Below, piece by piece: positions 32,936 to 45,100 of a stretch of 64,000 bases of DNA. Below the pieces are notes generated by a model that was not told the origin of the DNA, searched no databases, and saw only the letters and a program-made list of their open reading frames with translations. The number at the start of each line of letters is the position of its first letter. Position 1 is the first letter of the stretch. The translations under genes were made by a program, and so were the position numbers. The DNA comes from Gordionus sp. m RMFG-2023 (lineage: Eukaryota; Nematomorpha; Gordioida; Chordodea; Parachordodidae): the NCBI RefSeq assembly GCF_954871325.1, contig NC_088777.1, positions 23,661,366-23,725,365 of the forward strand, given 5' to 3'.

Positions 32936-32994
32936 AGGAATTTAAAATGAAATCGGCGCCGACGGCCGGGTAGCCGTATTTAAGAGGGGAGGAG

Positions 32995-33476
32995 TGTTAT
33001 GTTCTACCTCCCCCCCTCTTGTCTCATATAACTTATTTCTTTTCTTTAAGTTTTTCTCCACTTGTTTCTTCTGTTTTCCCATCGTCCTTTTTTTTATATT
33101 GATATTATACCTTATTTTTATATTGTATTTGAAACTGGTTCTGACCAGTTTCAAGAATGATTGTATCGCGATATTATATTACAACATGTTATTTTTTTTC
33201 TTTGTTTTATAAATTATAAAAGGTTGCAAAAATACCTTGATTATGCATTCTTTTAATTATTTTACTGAATTTATTTTGTGTTAAATAAAATTCTGAAAGT
33301 TTTATTCTTTGGAATATTGTGATATTTTAACAATAAATTAAATTACTAAAATTACCCGATGATGACTAAGTTAAAACTCAACGTCAACCTACCAGAAAAT
33401 CCCGGTCCCTCGAACTGCCGATCCCTCTCCTTATCCCCCGGTAGAACAGCCCGCGGTCGTGGCCGCGAACTTATCA
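32995..33476 (+). repeat. 3' LTR
   Basis: 482 bp, the partner of the 5' LTR, preceded by the purine-rich tract AAGAGGGGAGGAG and followed by the TSD CTAGA. Confidence 0.92.
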
Positions 33477-33869
33477 CTAGAGGTTGATATATTTGTGTTA
33501 GGACATAATCTACATTTACAAAGTGTCGATTTTTAACCTTAATTTTCTTTATTGGAATAAAATATGTCTCAAATTGAGGCCATGGAAGGGTTATTTCTTC
33601 ATCAGAAGAATTATAGAGTTTGACATATATTCTTAAAATAAATTATAATATAGAATAATAATATTAATATATACTTTGAATTTTGATTGAATATTAGTTA
33701 GATTAAAATTTGATTGAAAATAACGAGCGAAAATTTAAATAAGAATGAAAGGAATGGTGGTTGATATGAATTAAAAACTCGGTTTAATATTTATATTAAA
33801 AATAAATAAAAGTAATTTTATAGCACAATAAAATATGTTTTTTTATTAATATTATTTTAAAAAAAAATT

Positions 33870-34020
33870 TAAAGTAACGAGTAACGTTTTGCGTTACCGT
33901 TACCCAAAAAAAAGAAAGCGTTACCGTTACTCGTTACTTCTAGAAAAAGGTAACGTATGACGTTCCTTTTCTTCAAAAAAAGGTAACGACGTTAGTAATC
34001 GTTACTTTTTTGACGTTACC
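33870..34020. repeat. Right subterminal GTTACC/GTAACG motif cluster of the nested hAT
   Basis: At least eight GTAACG/CGTTAC words in alternating orientation with A/T spacers, mirroring 25,780-25,920. Confidence 0.8.
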
Positions 34021-34246
34021 GTACAGCACTAATTAATACTATATGTGATAAGTCATTCAATTTCCTATATTTTTTTTATGTTTGCATGTATTAGTGTAAA
34101 TCTTGTTTTATACTGAAGAATAAATATCAAAATAATGAATTATTAATTTTTTCAATTATATATTTAAAATTTAATAAAAGTAAACTTTTTAAAAAAATTG
34201 TGGCACAAATTATAATTATCCTCATTATTTTTAATCTAAGCATAAT

Positions 34247-35814
34247 TTTTTTTTTTTTTTTTTTCTCTTTAGCTTTCACCTTTTCTGGTGGTAAGCTCCT
34301 TCAACATCTCTCTCCACTTTATGTTATTCGTACAATCTCTTTTATCTATTTTATACTTCTTTATATTGGCTCTAACTTTATGGCCCCATTGAAGTTTTGG
34401 CCTTCCTCTTTTACGTTTGCCCATCACTTCCAATCTTTCAACTTTTTTTCCTATTTAGTTCATAGGCCTTCTCATTGTGTGCCCATACCACCTAAGTCTG
34501 TTTACCATTAACTTAGTCTTAATGGGCACTACCTTTAAACTATTTAGTATTCTTGTACTGCGCACCTTATCCTTTCTTGTTACCACAGCAATCATCCTCA
34601 GCATTCTCATCTCCATAGTTTGTAGACTTCTCTCGTCTGATTCTTTGGTTGGCCATGTTTCCGAACTATATAGAATAGTTGGTTGTACTATGGAACTGTG
34701 AATTTTTCCTTTTAATTTGTGTGGGATTCTTTTGTCAAATAGCACTCCAGATAAAGATCTCCACTTTAACCACCCTTGATTAATCTTATTCTTTATCTCT
34801 TTTTCTATTGTGCCGTTTGTTTGTATAGTGGAGCCCAAATATTTGCAGCTTTCAATTGCGGATATCTGCCAATCATTTATATCAATACTCTCCGTTTCAT
34901 CTCCTCCTATCACCATATACTCCGTCTTTTCTCTATTTACTTTTAATCCGTGCGTTTCTAGGATATTTATCCAATTCACTAACCTTTCTTTCATTTCATC
35001 CTTGGATTCGGCAAGTATCACAATATCATCTGCAAATATCATATTCCACGGGACTGTTTGAGGTATAGACTGTGCTAATACATCTATTACTGTAATGAAG
35101 AGAAGTGGGCTGAGAGCCGACCCTTGATGAACTCCTTCGGCTATTGTGAAGCCTGCTGAAGTACCTGTTGTGCTACGGACCATTGTTGTATGTCCCATAT
35201 ACATATCCTCTATTATTCTTATATATTTTTCGGGAACTTTTTTGTGGCGTAGCGCCCACCAGATAAGTTTTCTTGGGATTCTATCGAAGGCCTTTTCTAG
35301 ATCGAGAAAGACCATGTCTAGCTTTTTGTTCTTTTCCCTGTATTTTTCACTCATTTGCCTAATTGCATGGATAGCATCGGTTGTTGATCTTCCAGGCATA
35401 AAGCCAAACTGTGTCTCTCCTATTTCGATTATATCTCTTAATCTTTTTTCTATTATTTTTTCGTATAGTTTTAGACAGTGTGACATTAGTTTTATGCCCC
35501 TGTAATTTTGACAATTGTGTGGATCCCCTTTATTTTTGAAGATAGGAACTAGATAGCTCTGCCTCCATTTTTGGGGGACCTCTTCATTTCCAAGTATTTT
35601 ATTGTACAGATTTGTGAGGAGATGTATTCCATCATCTCCTAGTGCTTTAAGGCTTTCTATTGGAATATCGTCTGGACCCCTAGCTTTGTTGTTTTTCATA
35701 TGTTTGAGGCATGTGATTATTTCTTGTTCTGTTATAGGTTGTACAAGGTTTTGACAAGGGGAGTGTTCGTCGAGATGCAATATGTGGGAATTAAAGTTGA
35801 GAAGCTCCTGAAAA
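34247..35814 (-). mobile_element. 5'-truncated LINE copy (same family as 20.8-24.0 kb)
   Basis: On the minus strand it starts at the position equivalent to about 22,457 of the full-length copy and ends in a poly-A tail (poly-T at 34,247-34,262). The 15-bp TSD TAATCTAAGCATAAT flanks it (34,232-34,246 and 35,815-35,829). Over the shared coding region the proteins differ by only a handful of residues, so the two insertions are recent. It is inserted into the right part of the piggyBac remnant. Confidence 0.95.
34455..35780 (-). CDS. LINE reverse transcriptase, long open frame
   Basis: 441 open codons on the minus strand, covering all RT motifs: MKNNKARGPDDIPIESLKAL, FGFMPGRSTTDAI, MVFLDLEKAFDRIPR, EGVHQGSALSPLLF and MIFADDIVILAES. 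It continues without interruption through GWLKWRSLSGVLFDKRIPHK, LYSSETWPTKESDERSL, MEMRMLRMIAVVTRKD and RLRWYGHTMRRP. It is therefore more intact than the other copy in this region and shows the sequence lost near 23,510 there. It stops one codon after MRRPMN, where the full-length copy reads on into the KRKRGRPK tail. As the element lacks its 5' end, including the endonuclease, it cannot move by itself. Confidence 0.92.
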   Translation of the reverse strand: MHLDEHSPCQNLVQPITEQEIITCLKHMKNNKARGPDDIPIESLKALGDDGIHLLTNLYNKILGNEEVPQKWRQSYLVPIFKNKGDPHNCQNYRGIKLMSHCLKLYEKIIEKRLRDIIEIGETQFGFMPGRSTTDAIHAIRQMSEKYREKNKKLDMVFLDLEKAFDRIPRKLIWWALRHKKVPEKYIRIIEDMYMGHTTMVRSTTGTSAGFTIAEGVHQGSALSPLLFITVIDVLAQSIPQTVPWNMIFADDIVILAESKDEMKERLVNWINILETHGLKVNREKTEYMVIGGDETESIDINDWQISAIESCKYLGSTIQTNGTIEKEIKNKINQGWLKWRSLSGVLFDKRIPHKLKGKIHSSIVQPTILYSSETWPTKESDERSLQTMEMRMLRMIAVVTRKDKVRSTRILNSLKVVPIKTKLMVNRLRWYGHTMRRPMN

Positions 35815-36028
35815 TAATCTAAGCATAATAAATTAAAATAAATAAATATTTTATCAAGTTTAAGGTTTGTTCTATCTTATATCCAAATATTAAACCAAAA
35901 TATTAAATACAAAAGGAGATATATACATTTGAAATTGGGGTCTATTAAACCCCACCATAGTACTAACGTCATTTTTCTCACCGGAATGTTGAAGGATTAA
36001 TTGATCAGCAACTAATCAACAATTTTTA

Positions 36029-36179
36029 ATGTTGTCAACTTTCTTGACTTCTCTCATCTTTGACAGATTTCAATATTTGACGTTATCTAGTGTTCTCTAT
36101 TATGGAAGCTTCAGAATAATTTCAGAAATGAAGAAGAAATTTCATAATTTATATCAAAATAATCGAGCTTTAAAATTAA
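36029..36179 (+). CDS. SMG1: SMG1-like exon 1 (tentative)
   Basis: Open from ATG 36,029, with a second in-frame ATG at 36,128 (MKKKFHNLYQNN), to a GTAATA donor at 36,180. Its phase (1) fits the next exon. It begins only 29 bp after the piggyBac TTAA, so the promoter may have been moved or disrupted, or the true first exon lies upstream of the element pile. Confidence 0.4.
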
Positions 36180-39100
36180 GTAATATGTTTTTAATATTCT
36201 AATATTTATTATTACATATTTTTGATTATATTTTTATAATTGTTTTTTTAAATTTTTGAACAAATATATAGGTTTTGACCAAAGTTCTATTTATACTATA
36301 CTAAACGGACTAAATTTAGATGAAAATTTTCAAAAAAATGATCATATTGAGTCATTAAAAATTATTTTTATAAATGAACATAATGATTTAGTTTATCAAT
36401 ATTCCTCACATATTTTAAAACTTCTATCTGATATGTTCTTTGAAAAACAAGGATTAGAATTTCGCAAACAAATAATATGCCTATTAAGTCTGTTTGGATT
36501 AAAGATCGAGATACATAATAAAAATTTTGAACCTTATAAGGATTATCCATCAAATTTATATCTTAAATGGATGTTTAATAAACTAAGTTCAAATTCAAAT
36601 GACGAAAAGAAAATTGTTATACTCTCTACTCTTTCCCAAATTGTTGATTATAATTATTACATTAATAATAATACTATCATAATTATATTTGACCAAATAT
36701 TCATAAATGAAAATCTATTAAAGTTATATAGTGACACACAATCAGAAAATATATTCATTACTTCATCACATATTATCAATTCTTTAATAAAAGTTAATGG
36801 TGAAAATATAAATTTATACATGAGTGATATCTTAGACCTAATAATCGGGTGGAATTTAGATTCATCAAAACATATTCATTTATTATTGTCAGAAATATAT
36901 AAAGATGAGTCATATGTTGGAAAAAATAATTATGAAATTAAACTTAACATAATTAAATTTATGTTATGTAACCTCGAATATATATCACAATCCTTTAAAT
37001 TTGTGAATTATGATATTATAGAGTTTATATACAACTTATTGTCACAATTTATAGAAGATATTGAATTATTGTTTAATGACATAATTAATATATTTGAATC
37101 ATTCTGTGATAATATGACTCTGATGGATTTTAAAAATGCTCATACCATATTATATCAAAAAAATGGAAAAATTCAAACTTTATTGAGGTGAAAATTATAT
37201 TTTAAAATTAATTATAAAATTTTATAGACTATATGTTACCAATTTGTATACAATACAGCAACAAAGCCAAGAGTCAAATTTGAATATCACAATTTACTCA
37301 AAAATTCAAATGCACATTAAATTTTTTTTAAGTTTTTATCAAAAATTGTCTAATATACAATATATGCAACCAACTCTTTATAGAGGTATTATATATATTT
37401 ATCTAAATATTTTATCTGACTCATGGAAATATATTTTAGTTAACAGCATAATATATTTATGGTTAAATATTGTTGGTGATCAAGGATTTTTTGTTATATG
37501 GCCTTTAATTCATGGTTATATCAAGAAGTCACCTGAATGGGTGAGGATTGAAGATCTGTTTGACAAATGTGATCACCATAATACATTTTTTGTCGATTTT
37601 AAATTTATAAATATTCTTAATTTGATATCAGTATGCTTAGAAAATTTTGGAGAGTTTTTAGTATCTACTGAATTTTTTAAGCACTTACTTAAGACTTTTA
37701 ACTGGATATTTATATCTGCCAATGCTGAAATCATATTTAATGTTCATACACTGCCTTTTAAATCATACTCAATATATGTGGGAGATAATATCTTTTATCA
37801 AACTAAGTTTTCAATATATAGTTATAAATATCAGCCAAATTACTATGTAAAAGCCATAGTTCATTTTTATATAGTTATAATCTTACATATTGATCAATAT
37901 GCTCAGGATATCTCTGCAAAAACTCTAAAGTAAAAAAAATAATTATGTAAAACACATATAAATTTTAATATATATTCAGATACATTATACATAATGTGAT
38001 ACAACTTACCAAAAAAATTAACCAATCATTTTGCAATAATCTTTATAAATGGTTGATTAGTCTGCTCATACTTACTTCTCTTTTTAAGGACTATGAAATC
38101 ATGTGCCAAAAAAATCAAAAAAATAATACAGCCCTTATAATTTGTTTTGACCAGATGATTGAATTATATTTTACAGTGTCTCTTAAAATTTCAAATCTCT
38201 CTAAAATCAACATAAAACCAACTCCTGAATGGGAGCTTTTAATGTACAACATGGTACTCTCATTAGATATAATTTGGAAAAGGTTAGTATATAATATTGT
38301 TGTATAGATTCAAACTAGGGCTGTGCTGATCCACAAATTTTTTATATTTATTTTCCAATATTATAAAACTGATCTGATAATAACCAATATGATATCTATA
38401 ATGATTTTTATTTACCATCTATTTCTAAATTATTGTCATGAAAAAATAGAATATTTTCTATATAAAAAAACCAATTACTTTCACGAATGATTAAGTGTAT
38501 TTTTTTTAAATTTTTTGTTGTTTAAAAATGAATCATCTCATTTTAGATGTGGACAATGCTTTTAGTGTTAGATGGCTAATGGCTAAATTATGGGTTAGAA
38601 TATTATCCGAGCTTTAAAATTTAGCCAGTAGATATCCAAAATTTTCTCTCTTCAACCTCGGGTAATTAATTTTTGAAATCGTGAGTCAGCCGTTTTTAAA
38701 AATCATGCGAAATTGAGCTGGTTAATAAAAAAGCTAATGTGACTTGTATTTTAAAATCCTTTTCTTGTGGTAGGTGATATTAAAAAAATTTATATAATTT
38801 TTTTAAACATTACAAGTAAATTGTATTTTGGTTCCTTTTTATTAATTTATTATTATCAATTATGTTTACACTGAATCGTTTTTTTAAAATATTGGCCAGA
38901 TCTGATATTTTTTATATCAGCATAGCCCTAATACAAATTACACTTATTTTCATATAATTTTAAAAAATATAATTACTTTGTGTTATTCACATTATTCTTG
39001 CCTTGAATTATATTTATATACCTATTTCATAGAATTAATATAAACTAAAAAAATATTTATCAAAGTCAATTAAAATATTTGTGAATAAAAAAAATGATTA

Positions 39101-42100
39101 ATAAAATTTAATGGAACTATGATCAATGCTAACTCAACTATAAACAAAATGATAATTTAGACCTATAATGCCTATTAGTGATCTGCATCGAGCCTAATTT
39201 TTCAAGTCCGGCCCAGCCCAAAATTATTTTTAAAAAAGTTTTGCCGGACCGGCCCCAATCCAAAATTTTTTTAAATAGATTTGCTGGCCCGGCCTGAATC
39301 CGAAATTTTTTTTGAAAAATTTACCTGCCCAGCCCGAATTTATTTAAATATATAGATTAATTTTTATAATTACTCAAAATAAAAGACATTGTTATATGGC
39401 GTTTAGTTTCAAATAAATAAAATCTAAAATTTTTATTTTACATAAAAAATTCTATATAAAATTGATAAATTTCGATATATTTAAAAAAATTTCCAAAATC
39501 CTACCCGACCCGGCCCGAATTTTTTTTAAAAATATTAGGCACGACCCGGCCAGAACCCGATTATTTTTAATAGAATTAGGCCCGCCGGACTCGGGCCGGA
39601 TACTGGTCGGGCCTATGTAGATCTCTAATGCCTATTATACAAATAATTTCTTTTTAGTTTTTTGCTACAAAAACTAAATAAATATGATAATTTTTACAAA
39701 TTTAATTCGTATTTGTAAACTGGAGTCTTTCTTTTTCCTTCAAAATCTTGGGTTCGAGTTCAGATTTTGGGGAAAATTATTTGAATTCAATTTTTTTTAA
39801 TAAGAGATATTGATGGATCTCTTCTCCCCATTTGGAAAATCCTATGAGGTTGGGAAATAGAGATTTCAGGATTTATATCTGCAATATTTGTCGAGGGAGA
39901 GGAATTTAAACATATGGTTGTTTCACTTTCATTTTAGCTAAATTTATTTGACCTGATCTACATTTTTAGTGTTGATTAGTCGTAGTCAAGCAAATCGACT
40001 AAAAACTTTAGCGGGTCGATTAATTTCGGGTCATTCCATATCAAATCAATCACTTTACAACCCAACTACTCAGATTTTGCTAAAATGTAGTATATAAGTT
40101 AATGAAGTGTTTTAATTGAAAAATATTAGCCCCTTACCTCTACTAGAACCGGAGATATAGGGTCACAAAGTGGCTTAGCTTGGTCATTTTTCGAAAAAAA
40201 TGATTTTTTTAAAATTGGGATAACCTTAATATTAGATGACTATATATATCTATCATGGCTCATTTTGTCCTAAGTAAACTCTTCCAAGTATTTTGAATAA
40301 AATTAATTTTAAATTTATAAAATTTTTTAAAATTGCGGTTAAATATTTGTAATTAATTTTTTTAAATGTTAGTATAAATTTTTTTTTCCAAATTTCAGAT
40401 ATTTTGTAATATAAAAATTTTCAAAATGGCAAAAAAAAATTAAGTAGAAAAAATAATTAAAATAAAAATACCGCTAGATGGCGTTAATAATTTTAAATAG
40501 CCTAAAACTTAATTTTTGAAAATATAAGGCAATTTACCTTTTTTTATATTCCATAATATAATATATGTTAAATAAAATCTCATTTTGGCATAAAATTAAA
40601 ATTTCCGGTAGATAGCGCAGGTAATTTTTAAAAAATAGCTAATTATGATTTAAATTTCGATTTATCGATTCATTTTCCCAATAAATTTATCAATTCCAGT
40701 TACCAATTTGTACAGAAATTTATCGATTTTTAATTAATTAATATATTTAAATTTGAATATCATGATATTGATATGTAAAAATCCTTTAAAAACATTTATC
40801 AAAGAAGGGATTACGCAAAGTAAATTGCTGGATGACCGAATTTGTCAAAATCAATATTGGCGATTATATCTTTGTTTCATGCTGCTTAACTTTATTATAA
40901 ATATAAAGATATTTGTAGATAAAACAAGTCTTGAGACATTAACGCAAATAGCTGACGAATTTCTTATTTACTTATTTGAAAAAATATTTATTTTGATGCG
41001 CCATGCTTTTATTAGTGAAGAGCAAAACAAATTCCACCAGAATCTTAAAAACAATTTAAAGCAAGATCATTATTTGGTAATATGTGATTTTTCTGAAAAT
41101 TACTCTTTCATACTTCATGATGAAGTACAGAGTTACCACTGGGCCACTTCTCAGGTCACTCTAGATCCCTTTGTAATATATAACAAAGTTAATAATTCAT
41201 TGAATCATATAAGTTTGATTGCGATATCCGAGTCGCTGGAACATAATACCTGCTTACTTCATTTATTTAAAAAAAATTAATAAACTTTTTAATAAATTAC
41301 TTTTTATCAGAGTCTAAATACATTTATTATTATTCAGATGGGTCCACCGCCCAATATAAAAACAGGAAAAATTTTATAAATTTGTGTTATCATCAAGTAG
41401 ACTTCTATATCCCATCAGAATGACATTTCTTTGCTATTTGCGCATGGGAAAGTGCTTGCGATGGAATAGGGGGACTGCGAAACGCTTGGCTGCACGGGCC
41501 AGTTAACAACAACCTTATGAAAATCAAATAAAAGTGATTTCTTCAAATTCGCCAAGGAAAATATAAAAAATATTCATTTTTCTTATATGAAGAATACCAC
41601 GAGGAGAAAGAATTTTTAAAGGATTAGTTTTCAAAAGCTCTTTTCACTCCTGGAACTCAAAAAATTTATGCAGTTTATCCTGTTAGCTTATAAAATAATT
41701 ACTAAAAAATATTTCAGTGTTGTTCAAACCACACCACATTCAAAATCGAATAGGCGAGATATCAACCAATGATATAAAAGGATATGTAACATGATTTTAT
41801 GATAATGAATGATATCCTATATTCTAGCGATTATTAGTGCTGATGAGGTAAAGGTAATATTTTTACACCATAATAGACCTTCTAATTCCTTTATTATCCT
41901 TCAATACCTGAAATTCATATTCTTTCGAAAAATGATATTCTAACTGTCGTCAACCTTTTGATCATTACAGGAAGAACTTATAATTTAACTCGTGAAGAAT
42001 CCGAAATGGCCATATACAAATTTAATTTAATCAATATAACTAAGCTTCTATGCTATAAGAATTTTACTATGAATTAATTCAATAAATATTATCGAATAAA

Positions 42101-45100
42101 TAAAAACATCTACTGACATATTTTAAAAAAATGAGGTTTTTAGTTATTTTAAATTATTTGCGTTATCTGGCGGAAATTTTATTTTTGTGCCAAAATGCGA
42201 TTTTATTCAACAAATATTGTATCAATGAATATAAAAAAAGGTTGATTGATTAATATTTTAAAAAATTAAGTTTCAAACTATTAAATTAAAGCTATCTAGC
42301 GGTATTTTTATTTTAAGCATTTTTCCTACCTAACTTTTCTTTTACCACTCTTAAAATTTTTATATGAACAGTTCTTGGTACTCTTTACAAAATATCTGAA
42401 ATTTAGAAAAAAAAAATTTATACTAACATTTAAAAAAATTTATTACCAATTTTTGAACGCAATTTTAAAAAAATTTATAAATTAAAAATTTTTATTTTAA
42501 ATACGTGGAAGAGTTTACTTAGGGCTATAAAATGAGCCATGATAGTGCATCTAATATTAAAATTAACTCAATTTTAAAAAATAATTTTTTTCAAAAAATG
42601 ACCAAGAATAGCCACTTTGAGACCCTATATCTCCGGTTCTAGTAGAGTTAAGGGGATAATATTTTGGATTCATCAATCACAACACTTTATTAACTTGTAT
42701 ACCAAATTTTAGGAACATCTGAGATGGTCGAGTTGGACACTTTCGTAGATTTGCTTATTATTTTATTTATTTTATTTTTGAATTTGTTTATTTTTAGCGC
42801 CTGGCTAGCACTAAATTTAATATTTTGTATATTTTTTAAAATTATTATTTTATTAATAGAAAATTATGAATATTTTTTAAACTGTACTATAATAAATATA
42901 ATAAAAAACAAATGAAATTAATAATTTTAGTCGTAGTCGACTAATCGCAAATTTAATGGCTAAAGTTTTTAGTCAAATATTTCGACTATAACTATTAGTT
43001 AGTCTGTTAGTTGACTAAATTTAGTCGATTATCATACATTTGTATTAAAAAAATGGTTTTATAGATCACCATTCACTTGTTTATTTCAAGTAAATTAAAA
43101 TGATTTTTCAGTAATTGCCTTCCAACTCTATATGCCATTTAATTTAACATCTAACTTCAAAATTTTCTTTTTACTTTAATAGGACCAGCTTGTCAACATA
43201 ATTTTTCAAGTATACATATTCCCTTCCTCTGATAGCAACCTACGTTTATGACTGAATAAATTTTAAATCACATTTATTTCGGCTTTCATATTTATTGTGA
43301 ACGGATAATTTTTTTTGTAATTTGACGACGATATTATCATTTTAACATTATTCCTTATATTTGAATGTTCTGTTTGTATTAAATTGTTAAAGCATGCCCT
43401 CTACCTCCCAGTAAATCATGAAACTGATACTCTCTAGGGGTATTTATTTATAGGAGTCATAAATTCCTCAAATTCATAACTCCCTTGACGCCATTAATCC
43501 CTAAAAAATGAGGCCATTAAAAATTTCAAAGGATCTGATGGGTGGGGTAGCATTTGTCCCCATATATTTTTCAGGGGACATGGTGTAAGAAATATTTTAT
43601 ATCCTTCAGTGGGACATTGGGGTAGATATATTTTGGGGGTATAGGAGTAAATTTTGACGTGTTACCTCAAATTTTTCACCATGAATTGTGCCGGCCGACT
43701 CTTTCATTTCCGATAATTATTTTTATAAAGATTATATATGCTAAAGTTAGAACAGAAACCAAATTATCTTGCTAGCTTCTATATTCCTTGAGATATTAAG
43801 GATTAATTAAGAAAATAAGTCTACTTCTTTCATACTTAAATAGTTATTAATTAAAACTAAATTAATATGAATATTAATTTTAATACTCATAATTATCTAA
43901 AGATTGATAATTTGGGGGGAAAACCAAAATGGAAATTTCATCTTTTGTTTAGTAAAAAGCTTGAACTAAATTTTTATATTACAATTTTCTAAAGTTATTC
44001 CTCTCTGTTTATTAACTAATAAATGATTTTTAAAGCTTTTAATAATTTGCGTGGAAAACAGAAAAATTAACGTAAATCAATAAAAATAAAGATGGCGTAT
44101 TAATTTTTTTTTTCAATCTAAATAATATTTTATATTATCAAAAATATATTATTGTCTTATTGAAATTTTTTAAAAAATTTATATTTCATTAATATATTAA
44201 TATGTAGCGCCATCTTTATTTTAGCCATATTATTTGCATTAATTTTTATATTTGTTTGCCCCACAATTATTGCTAATATGCCAAGATAATAATAATATGA
44301 TAAGATCATGCTATCATTGTAATCATTATCATTTTATTCTAAGTTGTTCAGCATATAGGAAAAAGCGCTACATTAATTTATATATTTCATGTTAGATCTT
44401 TACTATTTAATATTTTTCTCTAAATATATAGTCAAGGAGATTTCTTAGCCCAACATTTAAACAACCAATACAAATGCGCAAAACGAACACTACAAATATA
44501 TGACCATATTTTCGGAGCTTTCGCGGTTAATAAAATTCGGTAAAAAGAAAAATCTTTCTTTTAATATACTATTTTTTATTATTTTTAATTTAGGCTTGTC
44601 TCAGGTAGGTATTAAACAGTCATTTAAACATTATTTATTATAACGCCGTTACTTTAAAATAGGAAAAGTAACGTCATTAGTTACCCTCAAAAAATTAACG
44701 TCGTTACTTTTAAAATAAAATAATATAGCAGATTTTAATATTTATTTCTTCAAGATCATTTGTATAAATGGCTATAAAATACAATATCATGACTGAAAAA
44801 TATAGCTATCATATGTATAAAAATTTAAAATTTATAATAATTATATTAAAATGTATTTTCTAACCATTCTTTTATTTATTTTTAACAATTGCTTTTTATT
44901 ATTTTAATCATTAAACAGGAACTTTTATCACTTAACACAGTTTTAGCTGTGCTAAAAACACGTTCAACTGGACTTATGATGGAATAAAAAAATATATTTT
45001 ATTGTGGTGATTCGTTAAAAATACTCAAGGAATTATTTTTACCTTCTAAAAATTTAATTAATTCTTCATAAAATTTGTATAATTATATATTTTTTTTTAG

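Larger units (their letters stand above)
29049..33476 (+). mobile_element. LTR retrotransposon (Gypsy/Metaviridae-like) fossil
   Basis: The LTRs at 29,049-29,537 and 32,995-33,476 begin TGTTATG and end TTATCA, and are flanked by the exact 5-bp TSD CTAGA (29,044-29,048 and 33,477-33,481). A primer-binding site TGGCGCCCAACGTG (Lys-tRNA type) follows the 5' LTR after one base. A purine-rich tract precedes the 3' LTR. Order: gag, protease, RT, RNase H, integrase, as in Gypsy elements. The LTRs differ by roughly a dozen substitutions over about 480 aligned bases, so it is fairly young. The coding region is broken in roughly half a dozen places. It sits inside the 25.8-34.0 kb hAT. Confidence 0.93.
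25770..34031 (-). mobile_element. hAT element (ZBED-type) nested in piggyBac, with 8-bp TSD
   Basis: The ends are TAGTGCTGTAAACGTTACC and, at the right, GTTACCGTACAGCACTA, with an exact TSD ATTAATAC on both sides (25,762-25,769 and 34,032-34,039). Both subterminal regions (25,780-25,920 and 33,870-34,020) are packed with GTTACC/GTAACG motifs in both orientations. The transposase remnant lies on the minus strand (26,110-27,840). An LTR retrotransposon is inserted at 29,049-33,476. Without that insertion the hAT is about 3.8 kb, a normal full length. Confidence 0.93.
24867..35996 (+). mobile_element. piggyBac-type element remnant carrying nested insertions
   Basis: The left end is TTAA followed by CCCTTCAATACTCGGGTGGG. 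The right end, read inward, is TTAA followed by TCCTTCAACATTCCGGTGAG and, further in, GTGGGGTTTAATAGACCCC. TTAA target sites (24,863-24,866 and 35,997-36,000), CCYTTCAA tips and the GTGGGGT..GACCCC inner block are typical of piggyBac. A C-terminal transposase remnant lies at 25,270-25,765. It holds two insertions, a hAT at 25,770-34,031 and a LINE at 34,247-35,814. With these removed only about 1.3 kb remains, so the element was already internally deleted. Confidence 0.88.
39967..43034. mobile_element. hAT-like element with TAGTCGACTAA motifs, disrupted by a nested long-TIR element
   Basis: The left subterminal region (39,967-40,030) has AGTCGTAGTC, AATCGACTAAAAAC and GGTCGATTAA. The right one (42,925-43,034) has AGTCGTAGTCGACTAATCG and several more. 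Flanks TACATTTT and TACATTTG agree at 7 of 8, consistent with an 8-bp TSD. The terminal inverted repeat is imperfect. There is no transposase of its own; nearly all the interior is the nested element. Confidence 0.6.

Noticed and set aside
40753-41280. Taken at first as another SMG1 exon
   Set aside because: Its blocks (DFSENY..DEVQS, SDGSTAQYKN) are those of a transposon-like family, it lies between 620-bp inverted repeats, and exon phases join 38,282 directly to 49,402.
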